DNA from: Nostoc sp. PCC 7107 | GTDB lineage: Bacteria > Cyanobacteriota > Cyanobacteriia > Cyanobacteriales > Nostocaceae | NCBI RefSeq assembly: GCF_000316625.1 | Contig: NC_019676.1 | Coordinates: 1,723,001 to 1,787,000 of the forward strand | Direction: 5' to 3' | DNA length: 64,000 nt | Shown here: piece after piece, positions 17,576-26,458 of the stretch | How the letters are laid out: the number at the start of each line of letters is the position of its first letter | How positions within the stretch are numbered: position 1 is the stretch's first letter | Made by a program: the position numbers and the translations under genes | Notes under the pieces: model-generated | Told to the model about the DNA's origin: nothing | Seen by the model: the letters and a program-made list of their open reading frames with translations, nothing else | Database searches by the model: none

Positions 17576-19180
17576 GTGCGCCTGTTGACAACAGTCGCAG
17601 CTTTACGCTGCTATTTAAATAAACTTCGCTCGGAAAGCCAACTGACATTTCCAGAAGATCTGGTCGCAGATGAAATTAGCAGTTGGGATCGAACAGCCGT
17701 CGGCTTGGTACCGACAATGGGAGGCTTGCATCAAGGTCATTTAAACTTAATCAAACGTGCCAGGCAAGAAAACTCAACGGTGATTGTCAGTATTTTTGTC
17801 AATCCCTTGCAATTTGGCCCTAACGAAGATTATGCACGCTATCCGCGCACATTAGAGCAAGATCAGAAATTATGTGAAAATGCGGGAGTTGACGCGATTT
17901 TTGCTCCTACTCCGGAAGTGATGGGAGTACCCGCGAAAAATATACAAGAATCTTTGATTACTCAAGTCATACCACCATCTGCTATGATACTAGGTTTGTG
18001 TGGGCGTTCTCGGCTAGGTCACTTCCAGGGTGTAGCAACGATTGTGACGAAGCTTTTGAACTTAGTACAGCCTGACCGTGCCTACTTTGGTCAAAAAGAT
18101 GGTCAGCAACTGGCGATTATTCAACGACTAGTGACTGATTTAAATTTGCCCGTAGAAATTGTAGCTTGTCCGACAGTCAGAGAAGCGTCAGGTTTAGCTT
18201 TTAGTTCTCGCAATCAATATTTGAGTGCGACCGAAAAAGAGCAAGCAGCGGTGTTATATCGAGGATTAAAAAAAGCCGAAGCTGCTTTTAAATCTGGTGT
18301 GCATAACAGCAATCAGTTAATAGCAGTGGTAAAACAAGAAGTGGCTGGGGTGAGTACTGTTTTAGTGGAATATATTGAATTGGTTGAACCGACTACGTTA
18401 ATGTCATTAGAAACAATTGAGGAGGAAGGAATGCTGGCGATCGCAGCTCGTCTTGGTTCTACACGTTTGATTGATAATATCATCTTGCGCGATCGCCAAC
18501 CCATCATCGCTATTGATGGGCCTGCTGGAGCCGGAAAATCTACGGTAGCACGCCAAGTAGCGGCAGAACTAGGGCTAGTTTATTTAGATACAGGTGCTAT
18601 GTACCGAGCGATGACTTGGCTAGTAGTCCAAAAAGGCGTTGCTCTAGATGATGAATGTGCGATCGCTGAACTAGCGCATACCTGTAAAATTGAACTCACT
18701 CCTAGCCCAGATTTAAAATCTCCAGTGCGGGTTTGGATTGATGATGTTGATATTACCCAAGAAATTCGCACAGTTGAGGTAACATCTAAAGTATCAGCGA
18801 TCTCCGCCCAAAGTGCTGTGCGTCAAGCCTTAGTTAAACAACAACAAAATTGGGGTAAAAAAGGTGGTTTAGTCGCCGAAGGACGGGACATTGGTAGTCA
18901 CGTCTTCCCCGATGCTGAAGTAAAAATCTTTTTAACCGCCTCAGTTACTGAACGCGCTCGTCGTCGTCAGCAAGACTTTCAAAAACAAGGTCAACCTGAA
19001 GTTAGTTTAGAACAACTAGAACGGGACATCGCCGAACGCGACTGGAAAGATAGCACTCGTAAAGTTTCCCCCTTACAAAAAGCTGCGGATGCAGTGGAAC
19101 TTCAAACTGATGGTATGAATATATCTGAAGTTGCGGCACAAATCATTAATTATTTCCATCAACGCTTATCTCAATTTTAA
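17576..19180 (+). CDS. panC/cmk: Bifunctional pantoate-beta-alanine ligase / cytidylate kinase
   Basis: A fusion known from cyanobacteria. Residues about 1-305 are pantothenate synthetase: PTMGGLHQGHLNLI, FVNPLQFGPNEDYARYPR and FGQKDGQQLAIIQRL, which joins pantoate and beta-alanine for CoA synthesis. Residues about 307-534 are (d)CMP kinase: IAIDGPAGAGKSTVARQVA (P-loop), YLDTGAMYRA and GRDIGSHVFPDA. The start is GTG 17576, which gives MRLLTTVAALR; no better ATG lies nearby. The gene stands alone, with 283 bp upstream and about 700 bp downstream to sodB. Both active sites look complete. Confidence 0.97.
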   Translation: MRLLTTVAALRCYLNKLRSESQLTFPEDLVADEISSWDRTAVGLVPTMGGLHQGHLNLIKRARQENSTVIVSIFVNPLQFGPNEDYARYPRTLEQDQKLCENAGVDAIFAPTPEVMGVPAKNIQESLITQVIPPSAMILGLCGRSRLGHFQGVATIVTKLLNLVQPDRAYFGQKDGQQLAIIQRLVTDLNLPVEIVACPTVREASGLAFSSRNQYLSATEKEQAAVLYRGLKKAEAAFKSGVHNSNQLIAVVKQEVAGVSTVLVEYIELVEPTTLMSLETIEEEGMLAIAARLGSTRLIDNIILRDRQPIIAIDGPAGAGKSTVARQVAAELGLVYLDTGAMYRAMTWLVVQKGVALDDECAIAELAHTCKIELTPSPDLKSPVRVWIDDVDITQEIRTVEVTSKVSAISAQSAVRQALVKQQQNWGKKGGLVAEGRDIGSHVFPDAEVKIFLTASVTERARRRQQDFQKQGQPEVSLEQLERDIAERDWKDSTRKVSPLQKAADAVELQTDGMNISEVAAQIINYFHQRLSQF

Positions 19181-19875
19181 TCAGAGAGATACGCTTTTAG
19201 TCTTTCTTTCTCTGAGTGGTGAGTAACTGAGTACCTACCCACCACTTGTAAATCAGATTTTTAATCAATTAAATTAGATTAGTAGATAACATTCTATAGA
19301 CTGGAGAAATTTATTCATCTAGCTAAAGACTGACTAATAATATCTATGATGATTATGCCTTAAGGTAGAAGTATCTAAGGTTAAGAATTCGCTAACTAAC
19401 TATTATCAACTCTGGCTGCAAAAACCAAAGTTCATTGCCAAAGCAGACCTCTTCTCATTCCCTCCTAGCTCAGGGGGGAATATCTTTCTGACTTATTAAG
19501 CAGGATAGAAGATTTAAGGGGTAATAATCTGCTAGGATAACCGAGGAAAATAAACCTCCTATTTAAAACGACTGAAACCCTTGCGAACAGCCAGTTATAA
19601 ACTATAAATTAAGTTCAACACTAGTAATGACTAATCGCTAAAATACTTTGGTGATCAAATATTAGTTGTTTTTATTTAAAATTCTTCTGCCATCGGCATT
19701 TGACTTATAAAAAAAGTCTTTTGTTTTCATCATCACTTTGGTAGTAGAATGACGATGTTAAGTTTTATGTTTCCTTAATTCAAGGACATCAAAACGACTA
19801 AACACAAAACCTGTAATTTTCTAAGCTTCGGTAATAACTTTAGGCCGAGAAACAGTAAAGAGAGGATTTCATAAA
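19181..19875. other. Gene-free spacer upstream of sodB
   Basis: About 700 bases without a credible gene. A 9-bp stem (ATTCCCTCC 19457-19465 with GGGGGGAAT 19473-19481, one G-T pair) is followed by TATCTTTCTG and could be a terminator or the end of an untranslated RNA. The sodB promoter should lie in the distal 150 bases; GAGAGGA (19859-19865) is its ribosome-binding site. Confidence 0.5.
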
Positions 19876-20478
19876 ATGACATTTACACAGCCCCCCTTAC
19901 CCTTTGATTTTAATGCTCTAGAGGCGTATGGCATGAAAGGTGAGACTTTCGAGTATCACTATGGCAAGCATCACAAAGCTTATGTCGATAACCTCAACAA
20001 GCTAACTGAAAATACAGAACTTGCTGATAAGTCTCTAGAAGAAGTCATCCAAATCTCCTTTAAAGATTCCTCTAAAGCAGGTATCTTCAACAATGCGGCT
20101 CAAGTTTGGAACCACACCTTTTTTTGGAATAGCTTGAAGCCAGCAGGTGGCGGCGCACCCACTGGTGACGTTGCAGCCAGAATTGAAAAAGACTTTGGTA
20201 GCTTCGACAAATTTAAAGAAGAGTTCTCAAATGCTGCTGCTACTCAGTTTGGTAGTGGTTGGGCTTGGTTAATTGATGATGGTGGTACCCTGAAAGTAAT
20301 TAAAACACCTAACGCCGAAAATCCCTTAGCCCACGGCAAAAAAGCATTGCTCACCCTTGATGTTTGGGAACACGCATATTACATCGACTTCCGCAATGCT
20401 CGTCCAGCATTCATCAAGAATTTCTTAGATCAGTTGGTTAACTGGGACTTCGTTGCAGAAAACCTGGCTAAAGCATAA
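19876..20478 (+). CDS. sodB: Iron superoxide dismutase
   Basis: Converts superoxide to oxygen and hydrogen peroxide in the cytoplasm. The 200-residue protein has the Fe/Mn-SOD layout: N-terminal ligand His in FEYHYGKHHKAYVDNL, the second in AAQVWNHTFFWNS, and DVWEHAYYIDFRN with the Asp and His ligands. A Gln preceding VWNHTFFW in the middle helix and GSGWAWL point to the Fe type. There is no signal peptide. ATG 19876 is preceded by GAGAGGA. Two hairpin terminators follow, so it is monocistronic. Confidence 0.95.
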   Translation: MTFTQPPLPFDFNALEAYGMKGETFEYHYGKHHKAYVDNLNKLTENTELADKSLEEVIQISFKDSSKAGIFNNAAQVWNHTFFWNSLKPAGGGAPTGDVAARIEKDFGSFDKFKEEFSNAAATQFGSGWAWLIDDGGTLKVIKTPNAENPLAHGKKALLTLDVWEHAYYIDFRNARPAFIKNFLDQLVNWDFVAENLAKA

Positions 20479-20484
20479 TATCTA

Positions 20485-20520
20485 TTAGGCAGAAAGGAAT
20501 CGCCAACTTCTGCCTAATTT
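20485..20520 (+). terminator. Rho-independent terminator of sodB
   Basis: TTAGGCAGAA (20485-20494) pairs perfectly with TTCTGCCTAA (20508-20517), followed by a short T-rich stretch, 7 bp after the sodB stop. Confidence 0.75.
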
Positions 20521-20560
20521 CTCAAGTATAGATATTTAGTTGCTCTCCAAAATATTACCA

Positions 20561-20592
20561 ACAGTCACGACTATCTATTCGTGGCTGTTTTT
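20561..20592 (+). terminator. Second terminator-like hairpin downstream of sodB
   Basis: ACAGTCACGA (20561-20570) pairs with TCGTGGCTGT (20579-20588), one G-T pair, followed by TTTTTG. A classic intrinsic terminator, probably a back-up for sodB. Confidence 0.75.
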
Positions 20593-20722
20593 GCTTCAAT
20601 TAAAAATCTTGTCAACACGGTAGTAGCGATCGCCGCTCTGAACTATCTTGAACATAGGGAGTCTGCTGTGAAGCCAGTCAATATTCTTTTTGCCTAAAAA
20701 AAACATAAAAATCAAAACATAT

Positions 20723-20929
20723 ATGGATAGCACACAACTAGCACAATACCTCGAAGCCACAGATAGCATCACCAAACCGTGGTTACTAGTACAACTACGC
20801 CTGAAAAAATTACAAGAACGCCGAGATACAATTTCTGAAGATACTTACGCTGATGAGTTAGCAGACATTCACCAAGATTTAATGAATTTGGGTGAATGGT
20901 GGCGAAGCATAGAAGATCAGGTCTTTTAA
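20723..20929 (+). CDS. Conserved small protein, 68 aa
   Basis: A 68-residue soluble protein starting MDSTQLAQYLEATDSITKPWLLVQLRLKKLQERRDTIS. It is mostly helical, with conserved-looking Trp residues (KPWLLVQL and LGEWWRSIEDQVF). Small proteins of this appearance recur in cyanobacteria; I do not know a function. ATG 20723 is chosen over the TTG at 20690 because the intervening codons are Lys-rich AT sequence unlike the rest. It precedes purM by about 130 bp that include heptamer repeats, so co-transcription is uncertain. Confidence 0.7.
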   Translation: MDSTQLAQYLEATDSITKPWLLVQLRLKKLQERRDTISEDTYADELADIHQDLMNLGEWWRSIEDQVF

Positions 20930-21003
20930 TGAGGTAATATCAATAGTCTATTGACCAGAAATAGATGAAGGCTGAAGGATGTAGCCCCTTTGGGAAGCAG
21001 AAA

Positions 21004-21047
21004 ATTTCATACTTCATACTTCAGACTTCACACTTCATACTTCAGTT
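21004..21047. repeat. Heptamer repeats (ACTTCAT type)
   Basis: About six consecutive ACTTCAT/ACTTCAG/ACTTCAC units end 13 bp before the purM start and must lie in its leader. Confidence 0.8.
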
Positions 21048-21059
21048 TGACTAACTCTT

Positions 21060-22088
21060 ATGGATTATCGGGATGCAGGGGTTGATGTTGAGGCTGGTAG
21101 AGCCTTTGTCGATCAAATTCGCAATTTGGTTCATAGCACCTTTAGGCCAGAAGTACTCGGCGGATTAGGTGGTTTTGGCGGTTGCTTTCAACTACCAACG
21201 GGTTACAAGGAACCTGTACTGGTTTCGGGAACAGATGGTGTAGGTACAAAGCTAAAAATTGCCCAAATTCTCAATCGTCACGATAGTGTGGGGATTGATT
21301 TAGTAGCCATGTGCGTCAATGACGTGCTGACATCTGGTGCAGAACCCCTGTTTTTTTTAGATTATGTCGCCACAGGTAAGTTAGATAAAGAGCAGTTAAC
21401 ACAGGTAGTCGCAGGGATAGCTACTGGCTGTAAATTAGCTGGTTGTGCCTTATTAGGCGGAGAAACGGCGGAAATGCCCGGTTTTTACCAAGTTGGAGAA
21501 TATGACTTGGCTGGGTTTTGCGTGGGAATTGTCGAAAAAAGCCAGATGTTGGATAGTTCTCAGGTACAAGTGGGAGATGTAGCGATCGCACTTGCTAGTA
21601 CTGGTGTACACAGTAATGGTATCAGCTTAGTCCGTAAGATTGTCAGTGATGGGGGTTTTGCTTGGAGCGACAGCCCAGATTTATTAGGTGGCGCAACTAT
21701 TGGTGAAGCTTTTCTCCAACCCACCCGCATTTATGTCAAACCAGTTCTCGCAGCCCGTCAAGCTGGTATAGAAATTCATGGAATGGCGCATATTACAGGT
21801 GGCGGTTTACCAGAAAATTTACCCAGATGTTTAGGTAAAAATCAAAGTATTAGAATTAACCCTAAAAGTTGGCAAATTCCTGCAACATTTCAATGGTTAG
21901 CAGAAGTCGGTGCAGTGAGCGACGAAGCAATGTTTAATACATTCAATATGGGGATTGGATTTGTGCTGTTAATACCGTCACAGCAAGTAGAACAAACAAT
22001 TTCCTTTTTTGCATCACAAAATATTCCCGCCTTTGCAATTGGTGAGGTAATTTCTGGTGCAGGTACACTGGAGGGATTATTTAGTTAA
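21060..22088 (+). CDS. purM: Phosphoribosylformylglycinamidine cyclo-ligase
   Basis: PurM makes aminoimidazole ribonucleotide from FGAM and ATP, the fifth step of purine synthesis. In 342 residues it begins [13 protein letters not shown], followed by [39 protein letters not shown] and [13 protein letters not shown], all hallmarks of PurM. The length is normal. Start ATG 21060 has no strong Shine-Dalgarno; heptamer repeats lie immediately upstream. It is followed by a spacer of about 380 bp with no visible partner gene. Confidence 0.97.
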   Translation: MDYRDAGVDVEAGRAFVDQIRNLVHSTFRPEVLGGLGGFGGCFQLPTGYKEPVLVSGTDGVGTKLKIAQILNRHDSVGIDLVAMCVNDVLTSGAEPLFFLDYVATGKLDKEQLTQVVAGIATGCKLAGCALLGGETAEMPGFYQVGEYDLAGFCVGIVEKSQMLDSSQVQVGDVAIALASTGVHSNGISLVRKIVSDGGFAWSDSPDLLGGATIGEAFLQPTRIYVKPVLAARQAGIEIHGMAHITGGGLPENLPRCLGKNQSIRINPKSWQIPATFQWLAEVGAVSDEAMFNTFNMGIGFVLLIPSQQVEQTISFFASQNIPAFAIGEVISGAGTLEGLFS

Positions 22089-22471
22089 ACGTAGGGTGTA
22101 GGGAATAGGGAAGAGAGGTTTTTTTACTTGTGGTATAGTTAAATATTCTGAGTTAGTAACTGAAAAAAATTTCTGATTTGTTGAATTAACAATACTATTA
22201 CCTATTCCCTAGAAGCTCATGCCAAAAATTTGTATCAGTATTTACTTGAATATTTGAGAAAAATTTTTGACTTGCGCTTATTAAAGCAATCGAAAATACT
22301 CATGGCCATTATCATTGAGATTTGCTAACGTAGTCTTAACATATTGAAAAATTTAGCTGAGTAAGCTAATTAAATACCTACTAGCACCGATGATACGTGC
22401 TGGTTCTTTCTTATCTATAGGTGTGGCGTTTTGGTGTGTGAATAACTGCGTATATTTGTGCAGAGGGTATT
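22089..22471. other. Gene-free spacer
   Basis: About 380 AT-rich bases with a short GTAGGGAATAGGGAAG repeat after purM. No RNA or operator recognised. The AGAGGG ribosome-binding site of the next gene is at its end. Confidence 0.4.
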
Positions 22472-23158
22472 ATGGTTATGAATTGTACGCGGACATCGAC
22501 TTCTTGCGAACTTTTAAAACAAGTATTCCAGAAGATTGATGCCCAAAGCTGTCCGAAAGTATTTAATTTTCACATGCACACCGTCCATTCAGACGGTAGG
22601 TTACAGCCTAGTGCATTGATGGAACAAGCGATCGCTATTGGCTTAGAAGGATTAGCAATCACTGACCATCATAATATTGGTGGCTATTTAGCAGCGCAAG
22701 CTTGGTTAGAAGACTGGAAGTGGAAAAATCCTCACAGTAACATTCCTTATTTATGGAGTGGTACAGAAATCAATGCTAACCTCTTGGATAATGAGGTTCA
22801 CATTTTGGCTTACGCCTTTGAGGCAAATCACTCTAGTATTAAACCTTACTTGCAAAAAAGCGCTGTCACAGGTAGAGAATATCAAGCAGTTAACGTGATT
22901 GCGGCTATTCATGAAGCTGGTGGACTAGCAGTTTTGGCGCATCCCGCGCGTTACAGGCGATCGCATTTTGATTTAATTGCGGCTGCGGCTGAACAGGGTA
23001 TTGATGGTGTGGAAACTTTCTACGCTTATAATAACCCCAGTCCTTGGAAACCAAGTCCAACAGAATCACAGCAAGTACAACAGTTGGCTAGTGAATATGG
23101 CTTGTTCAATACCTGTGGTACTGATACTCATGGTTTAAATTTGCTCCAGCGATTGTAA
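22472..23158 (+). CDS. PHP-domain metal-dependent phosphoesterase
   Basis: A 228-residue protein with the polymerase-and-histidinol-phosphatase fold. The metal-binding motifs are all present: FHMHTVHSDGR (about 34-44), ITDHHNIGG (about 66-74), VLAHPARYRRSHFD (about 154-167) and CGTDTHG near the C-terminus. Stand-alone PHP proteins hydrolyse small phosphoesters such as 3',5'-bisphosphonucleotides; the exact substrate cannot be read here. ATG 22472 has AGAGGG upstream; a second Met follows at residue 3. The gene stands alone. Confidence 0.88.
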   Translation: MVMNCTRTSTSCELLKQVFQKIDAQSCPKVFNFHMHTVHSDGRLQPSALMEQAIAIGLEGLAITDHHNIGGYLAAQAWLEDWKWKNPHSNIPYLWSGTEINANLLDNEVHILAYAFEANHSSIKPYLQKSAVTGREYQAVNVIAAIHEAGGLAVLAHPARYRRSHFDLIAAAAEQGIDGVETFYAYNNPSPWKPSPTESQQVQQLASEYGLFNTCGTDTHGLNLLQRL

Positions 23159-23679
23159 AATGTATATTTAATTTTGTTCACTACTCCTGGTTCAAGCAGC
23201 CAGGGGGTTACTCCACAACAAAATTTGCCAGGCAAGCCTCTACATTTGTGCTTAATTTTAACTAATACAATGCACTAAATTAATCCGGTTATGTCAATAC
23301 ATATACTCAATAGCTTCAGATCCCCGACTTTTTAGAAAAGTCGGGGATCTTGTTGTATAGAGACTGTAGCAACACATACATTATTTTAACTCCATTACAA
23401 TATATAGTTCGAGAAAACATACATCTACATATTTAGAAAACATCTATCCTAAGATACAATTAATTTCATTTAATCAATGAAAATTCTTGGAAAGCCCCAA
23501 CTATCAATCACCAGATTTCTCATTGTTCTGAGGTAAAAAATTCTTTGTATGACTACAGTGAATTTACATAGCAAATCAGTCTTAAGTATTGCATAAGTCT
23601 GAGAAATTCTGACTCACTACGTACTAGTCCCATAGTTTTTCCTCAACACAATCACCACTTCCGAATCAGAAGCTAAAGG
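23159..23679. other. Gene-free spacer with terminator-like repeat
   Basis: About 520 bases. Apart from the hairpin at 23318-23350 I see no gene. The last 150 bases should hold the promoter of the metalloprotease gene. Confidence 0.5.
23318..23350. terminator. Palindromic hairpin, terminator-like
   Basis: Perfect 15-base arms (AGATCCCCGACTTTT and its complement) around loop TAG, followed by TGTTGT. It works in either direction and resembles a repeat dispersed in Nostoc genomes. It is 160 bp after the PHP gene. Confidence 0.7.
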
Positions 23680-26397
23680 ATGAGACACTGGATCGCAAAA
23701 TTAGCAATCTGTACAATATTGCTATACATTTTTTTTCTAAATAATAGTTGGGCAAGTGCAAATCAACTGACAGAACCTGATGTTCAGCAGTTAAACCCAA
23801 TCCCGGTAGTGGAAAACTTAGCAGTTGCTAATAATTTTGGAGAGGCTAAAAAAGAGGAATTGCGGCGATTTCGTGAAATAGTCAAAGAGGTAATTAAACA
23901 AGAAGGACTATTCACACTTTATAGTAACGAAGAATCTGGCAAAGTTTATTTAGAAATAAAACCAGAACAGCTAAATAAAAGTTATCTTGCTACAGTTACT
24001 TTAGAATCTGGTTTGGGTGAAAATGGGATTTATAGCGGATTACCTTTAGCCGATTTTCTCTTCTATTTTCGCCGTGTAAATAACAATTTGCATTTTGTGA
24101 TTCAGAACGTCAAATTTCGGATAAAACCAGGGGAAGCAGAAGCGCGATCGCTGGCTCGTTCATTTAGTGATTCGGTGCTTTATGCTGTAGGGATAGATAG
24201 TATTGATCCACGTAGTAAAAATATTCTTATTAACCTAGAAGAACTGCTAATGCAGGATTTTTCGGGGTTAACTCCTTTATTAAAATACTCATTACAGGCA
24301 GATTACCGCTTAGAAAGTAGTAAATCTTATTTTGGCAATGTTAACAGCTTTCCGCAAAACGTAGAGATTGATGCAAATTATGGTTTCTCTTCACCAGAAG
24401 GCGCAAATCTCATTACATTACCTGATAGTCGCGCCCTTAGCCTGAAGGTGCATTATAGTTTTTCACAATTGCAAGAAAGCAACGGTTATATTCCCAGAAT
24501 TGCTGATGACAGAGTAGGATATTTTATTACTGCTTTTCAAGATTTTTCTAAAGATAATATACAAGAACCATTTGTCCGTTATATTAATCGTTGGCATTTA
24601 GAACCATCGGAACCTAACGCCCCTTTATCGCCACCGAAACAGCCGATTGTGTTTTGGATTGAAAATGCTGTGCCACCTGAATACAGAGAAGCTATGCGGG
24701 AAGGTGTTTTGATGTGGAATCAAGCATTTGCCAAAGCCGGATTTCAAAATGCCATTGAAGTGCGACAAATGCCCGATGATGCTGATTGGCATCCCGCAGA
24801 TGTGCGCTACAACACTATTCGCTGGTTCAATTCTTTAGATGCTGGTTTTGCTAGAGCGCCAATGCGGGTTAACCCACTGACTGGCGAAATCTTAGACGCA
24901 GATATTATTGTTGATGCCAATATGGTGCGCTCAATTCAGCAAGAATATCATGCGCTGATTGAAGCTTCATCAATGTGTCAGGAGGCAGGAGTTGAGAGGC
25001 AGGGGGCAGGAAGTTTTTTACCCTACACCCATTTACAAGCCATATCTAGTTCTGATACTTGTTACGGCGCAGAATCTACAGAGCAAGTTGCGATGGGGGC
25101 TTTAGCATTATCACTGCTGCAAAATACTAAACCCAATAGTGAAACGATGAAGGAGTATGTGCATCAATATTTGCGTTCTGTAATTGCCCACGAAGTTGGA
25201 CATACTCTCGGTTTGCGGCACAATTTTCATGGCAGCACGATGTTAGCGCCGCAAGAATTAAATAACACTGAAATCACCCATACCAAAGGTTTAGCGGGTT
25301 CGGTGATGGATTATTTACCTGTGAATATTGCACCCCAAGGAGTGCCGCAAGGTGAGTATTTTCCTAGTGTTATTGGCCCTTATGATGAATGGGCAATTGA
25401 ATATGGTTACAAAAAAAATCCTGATGTAGCCGGTGAGGGAGTCACGCCGGAAGCAGAAAAAAGCTTTTTAGAAGAAATTGCTTTAGCATCGCCGCAACCA
25501 GAATTATCTTATGCAACTGATGAAGATACCCACGACATCAACCCGTTAGCAAATCTCTGGGATATGAGTAGCGATGTTCTGGTATATTCCCAATGGCAAA
25601 TGGATAACGCCCGCGTGATGTGGCAACGTTTGGATGAGGATTATTTACCCAAGGGAGAAAGCTATAGTAGCTTACGCAGTTTATTTAATAGAGTGCTGAG
25701 ATACTATTTTCGCAATGCCAGCTTACTTTCTCAATATATTGGTGGGCAATCATTTCAGCGGCTTCATGTTGGTGATGATAATTCTTGGGCTTTTGTACCG
25801 GTTTCACTATTGCAACAACGTCAAGCATTAGTAAAGCTGCAAGAATATGTTTTTGCTGAAGATGCTTTTAGTTTCTCACCACAATTGCTAAATCAACTTG
25901 CACCGTCGCGCTGGCAACATTGGGGTAGTCCGATACTGCACAGCCGTCTTGATTATCCCATTCACGATCGCATTCTCTCTTTCCAAAGTGCCATATTACG
26001 ATCGCTGTTAGATAGCGATCGCTTAAATCGTCTGCGAGATGTAGAATTAAAAACTCAGCCTGGGCAAGCACTTTCTCTGCCAGAGTTATTTGACACCTTG
26101 CAAACAGGCATTTGGACAGAAGTTTTCACCCCAGCACAACCAACATCAATTTCTAGTATTCGCCGTTCCCTGCAACGAGAACATCTCAATATTTTGCTAG
26201 AGATGGTGTTGAATACTAATGATCAACTAGAAGAGGGGCGAACACTAGCTTGGTACGAATTGCGGCAGTTGCAAACAGCAATTAACACCAAGCTGCAACA
26301 ATTCGGCACAGCATTAGATGTTTACACAATAGCTCATTTAGAATTTGCTGGCGATCGCATTACGAAGGCGTTAAACGCGCAGTTGGTTTCTCGGTAG
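23680..26397 (+). CDS. Secreted zinc-dependent metalloprotease (DUF5117/DUF4953-type)
   Basis: A 905-residue exported protein. Residues 1-27 are a signal peptide (ILLYIFFLNNSWASA). A beta-rich N-terminal half (about 60-320) precedes the catalytic domain, which has the extended zinc motif HEVGHTLGLRHNFHG near residue 505 and a downstream Met-turn-like GSVMDYLPVN. This is the layout of the zinc-dependent metalloproteases with DUF5117 and DUF4953 regions. Substrates are unknown. An in-frame insert, CQEAGVERQGAGS at about residues 433-445, is encoded by GGCAGG-type repeat DNA (about 24975-25012) and probably sits in a surface loop. More of the same repeat follows the stop. Confidence 0.88.
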   Translation: MRHWIAKLAICTILLYIFFLNNSWASANQLTEPDVQQLNPIPVVENLAVANNFGEAKKEELRRFREIVKEVIKQEGLFTLYSNEESGKVYLEIKPEQLNKSYLATVTLESGLGENGIYSGLPLADFLFYFRRVNNNLHFVIQNVKFRIKPGEAEARSLARSFSDSVLYAVGIDSIDPRSKNILINLEELLMQDFSGLTPLLKYSLQADYRLESSKSYFGNVNSFPQNVEIDANYGFSSPEGANLITLPDSRALSLKVHYSFSQLQESNGYIPRIADDRVGYFITAFQDFSKDNIQEPFVRYINRWHLEPSEPNAPLSPPKQPIVFWIENAVPPEYREAMREGVLMWNQAFAKAGFQNAIEVRQMPDDADWHPADVRYNTIRWFNSLDAGFARAPMRVNPLTGEILDADIIVDANMVRSIQQEYHALIEASSMCQEAGVERQGAGSFLPYTHLQAISSSDTCYGAESTEQVAMGALALSLLQNTKPNSETMKEYVHQYLRSVIAHEVGHTLGLRHNFHGSTMLAPQELNNTEITHTKGLAGSVMDYLPVNIAPQGVPQGEYFPSVIGPYDEWAIEYGYKKNPDVAGEGVTPEAEKSFLEEIALASPQPELSYATDEDTHDINPLANLWDMSSDVLVYSQWQMDNARVMWQRLDEDYLPKGESYSSLRSLFNRVLRYYFRNASLLSQYIGGQSFQRLHVGDDNSWAFVPVSLLQQRQALVKLQEYVFAEDAFSFSPQLLNQLAPSRWQHWGSPILHSRLDYPIHDRILSFQSAILRSLLDSDRLNRLRDVELKTQPGQALSLPELFDTLQTGIWTEVFTPAQPTSISSIRRSLQREHLNILLEMVLNTNDQLEEGRTLAWYELRQLQTAINTKLQQFGTALDVYTIAHLEFAGDRITKALNAQLVSR

Positions 26398-26435
26398 AAG
26401 GCAGGGGGCAGAGGGCAGGAGGCAGGAGGAAGAAA
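26396..26435. repeat. GGCAGGA/GGGGGCA-type short tandem repeats
   Basis: Degenerate heptamers (GGCAGGGGGCAGAGGGCAGG and onwards) directly after the metalloprotease stop, the same family as the copy inside that gene. Confidence 0.75.
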
Positions 26436-26458
26436 GTCTTTTCCCTACGCCCCATTCT

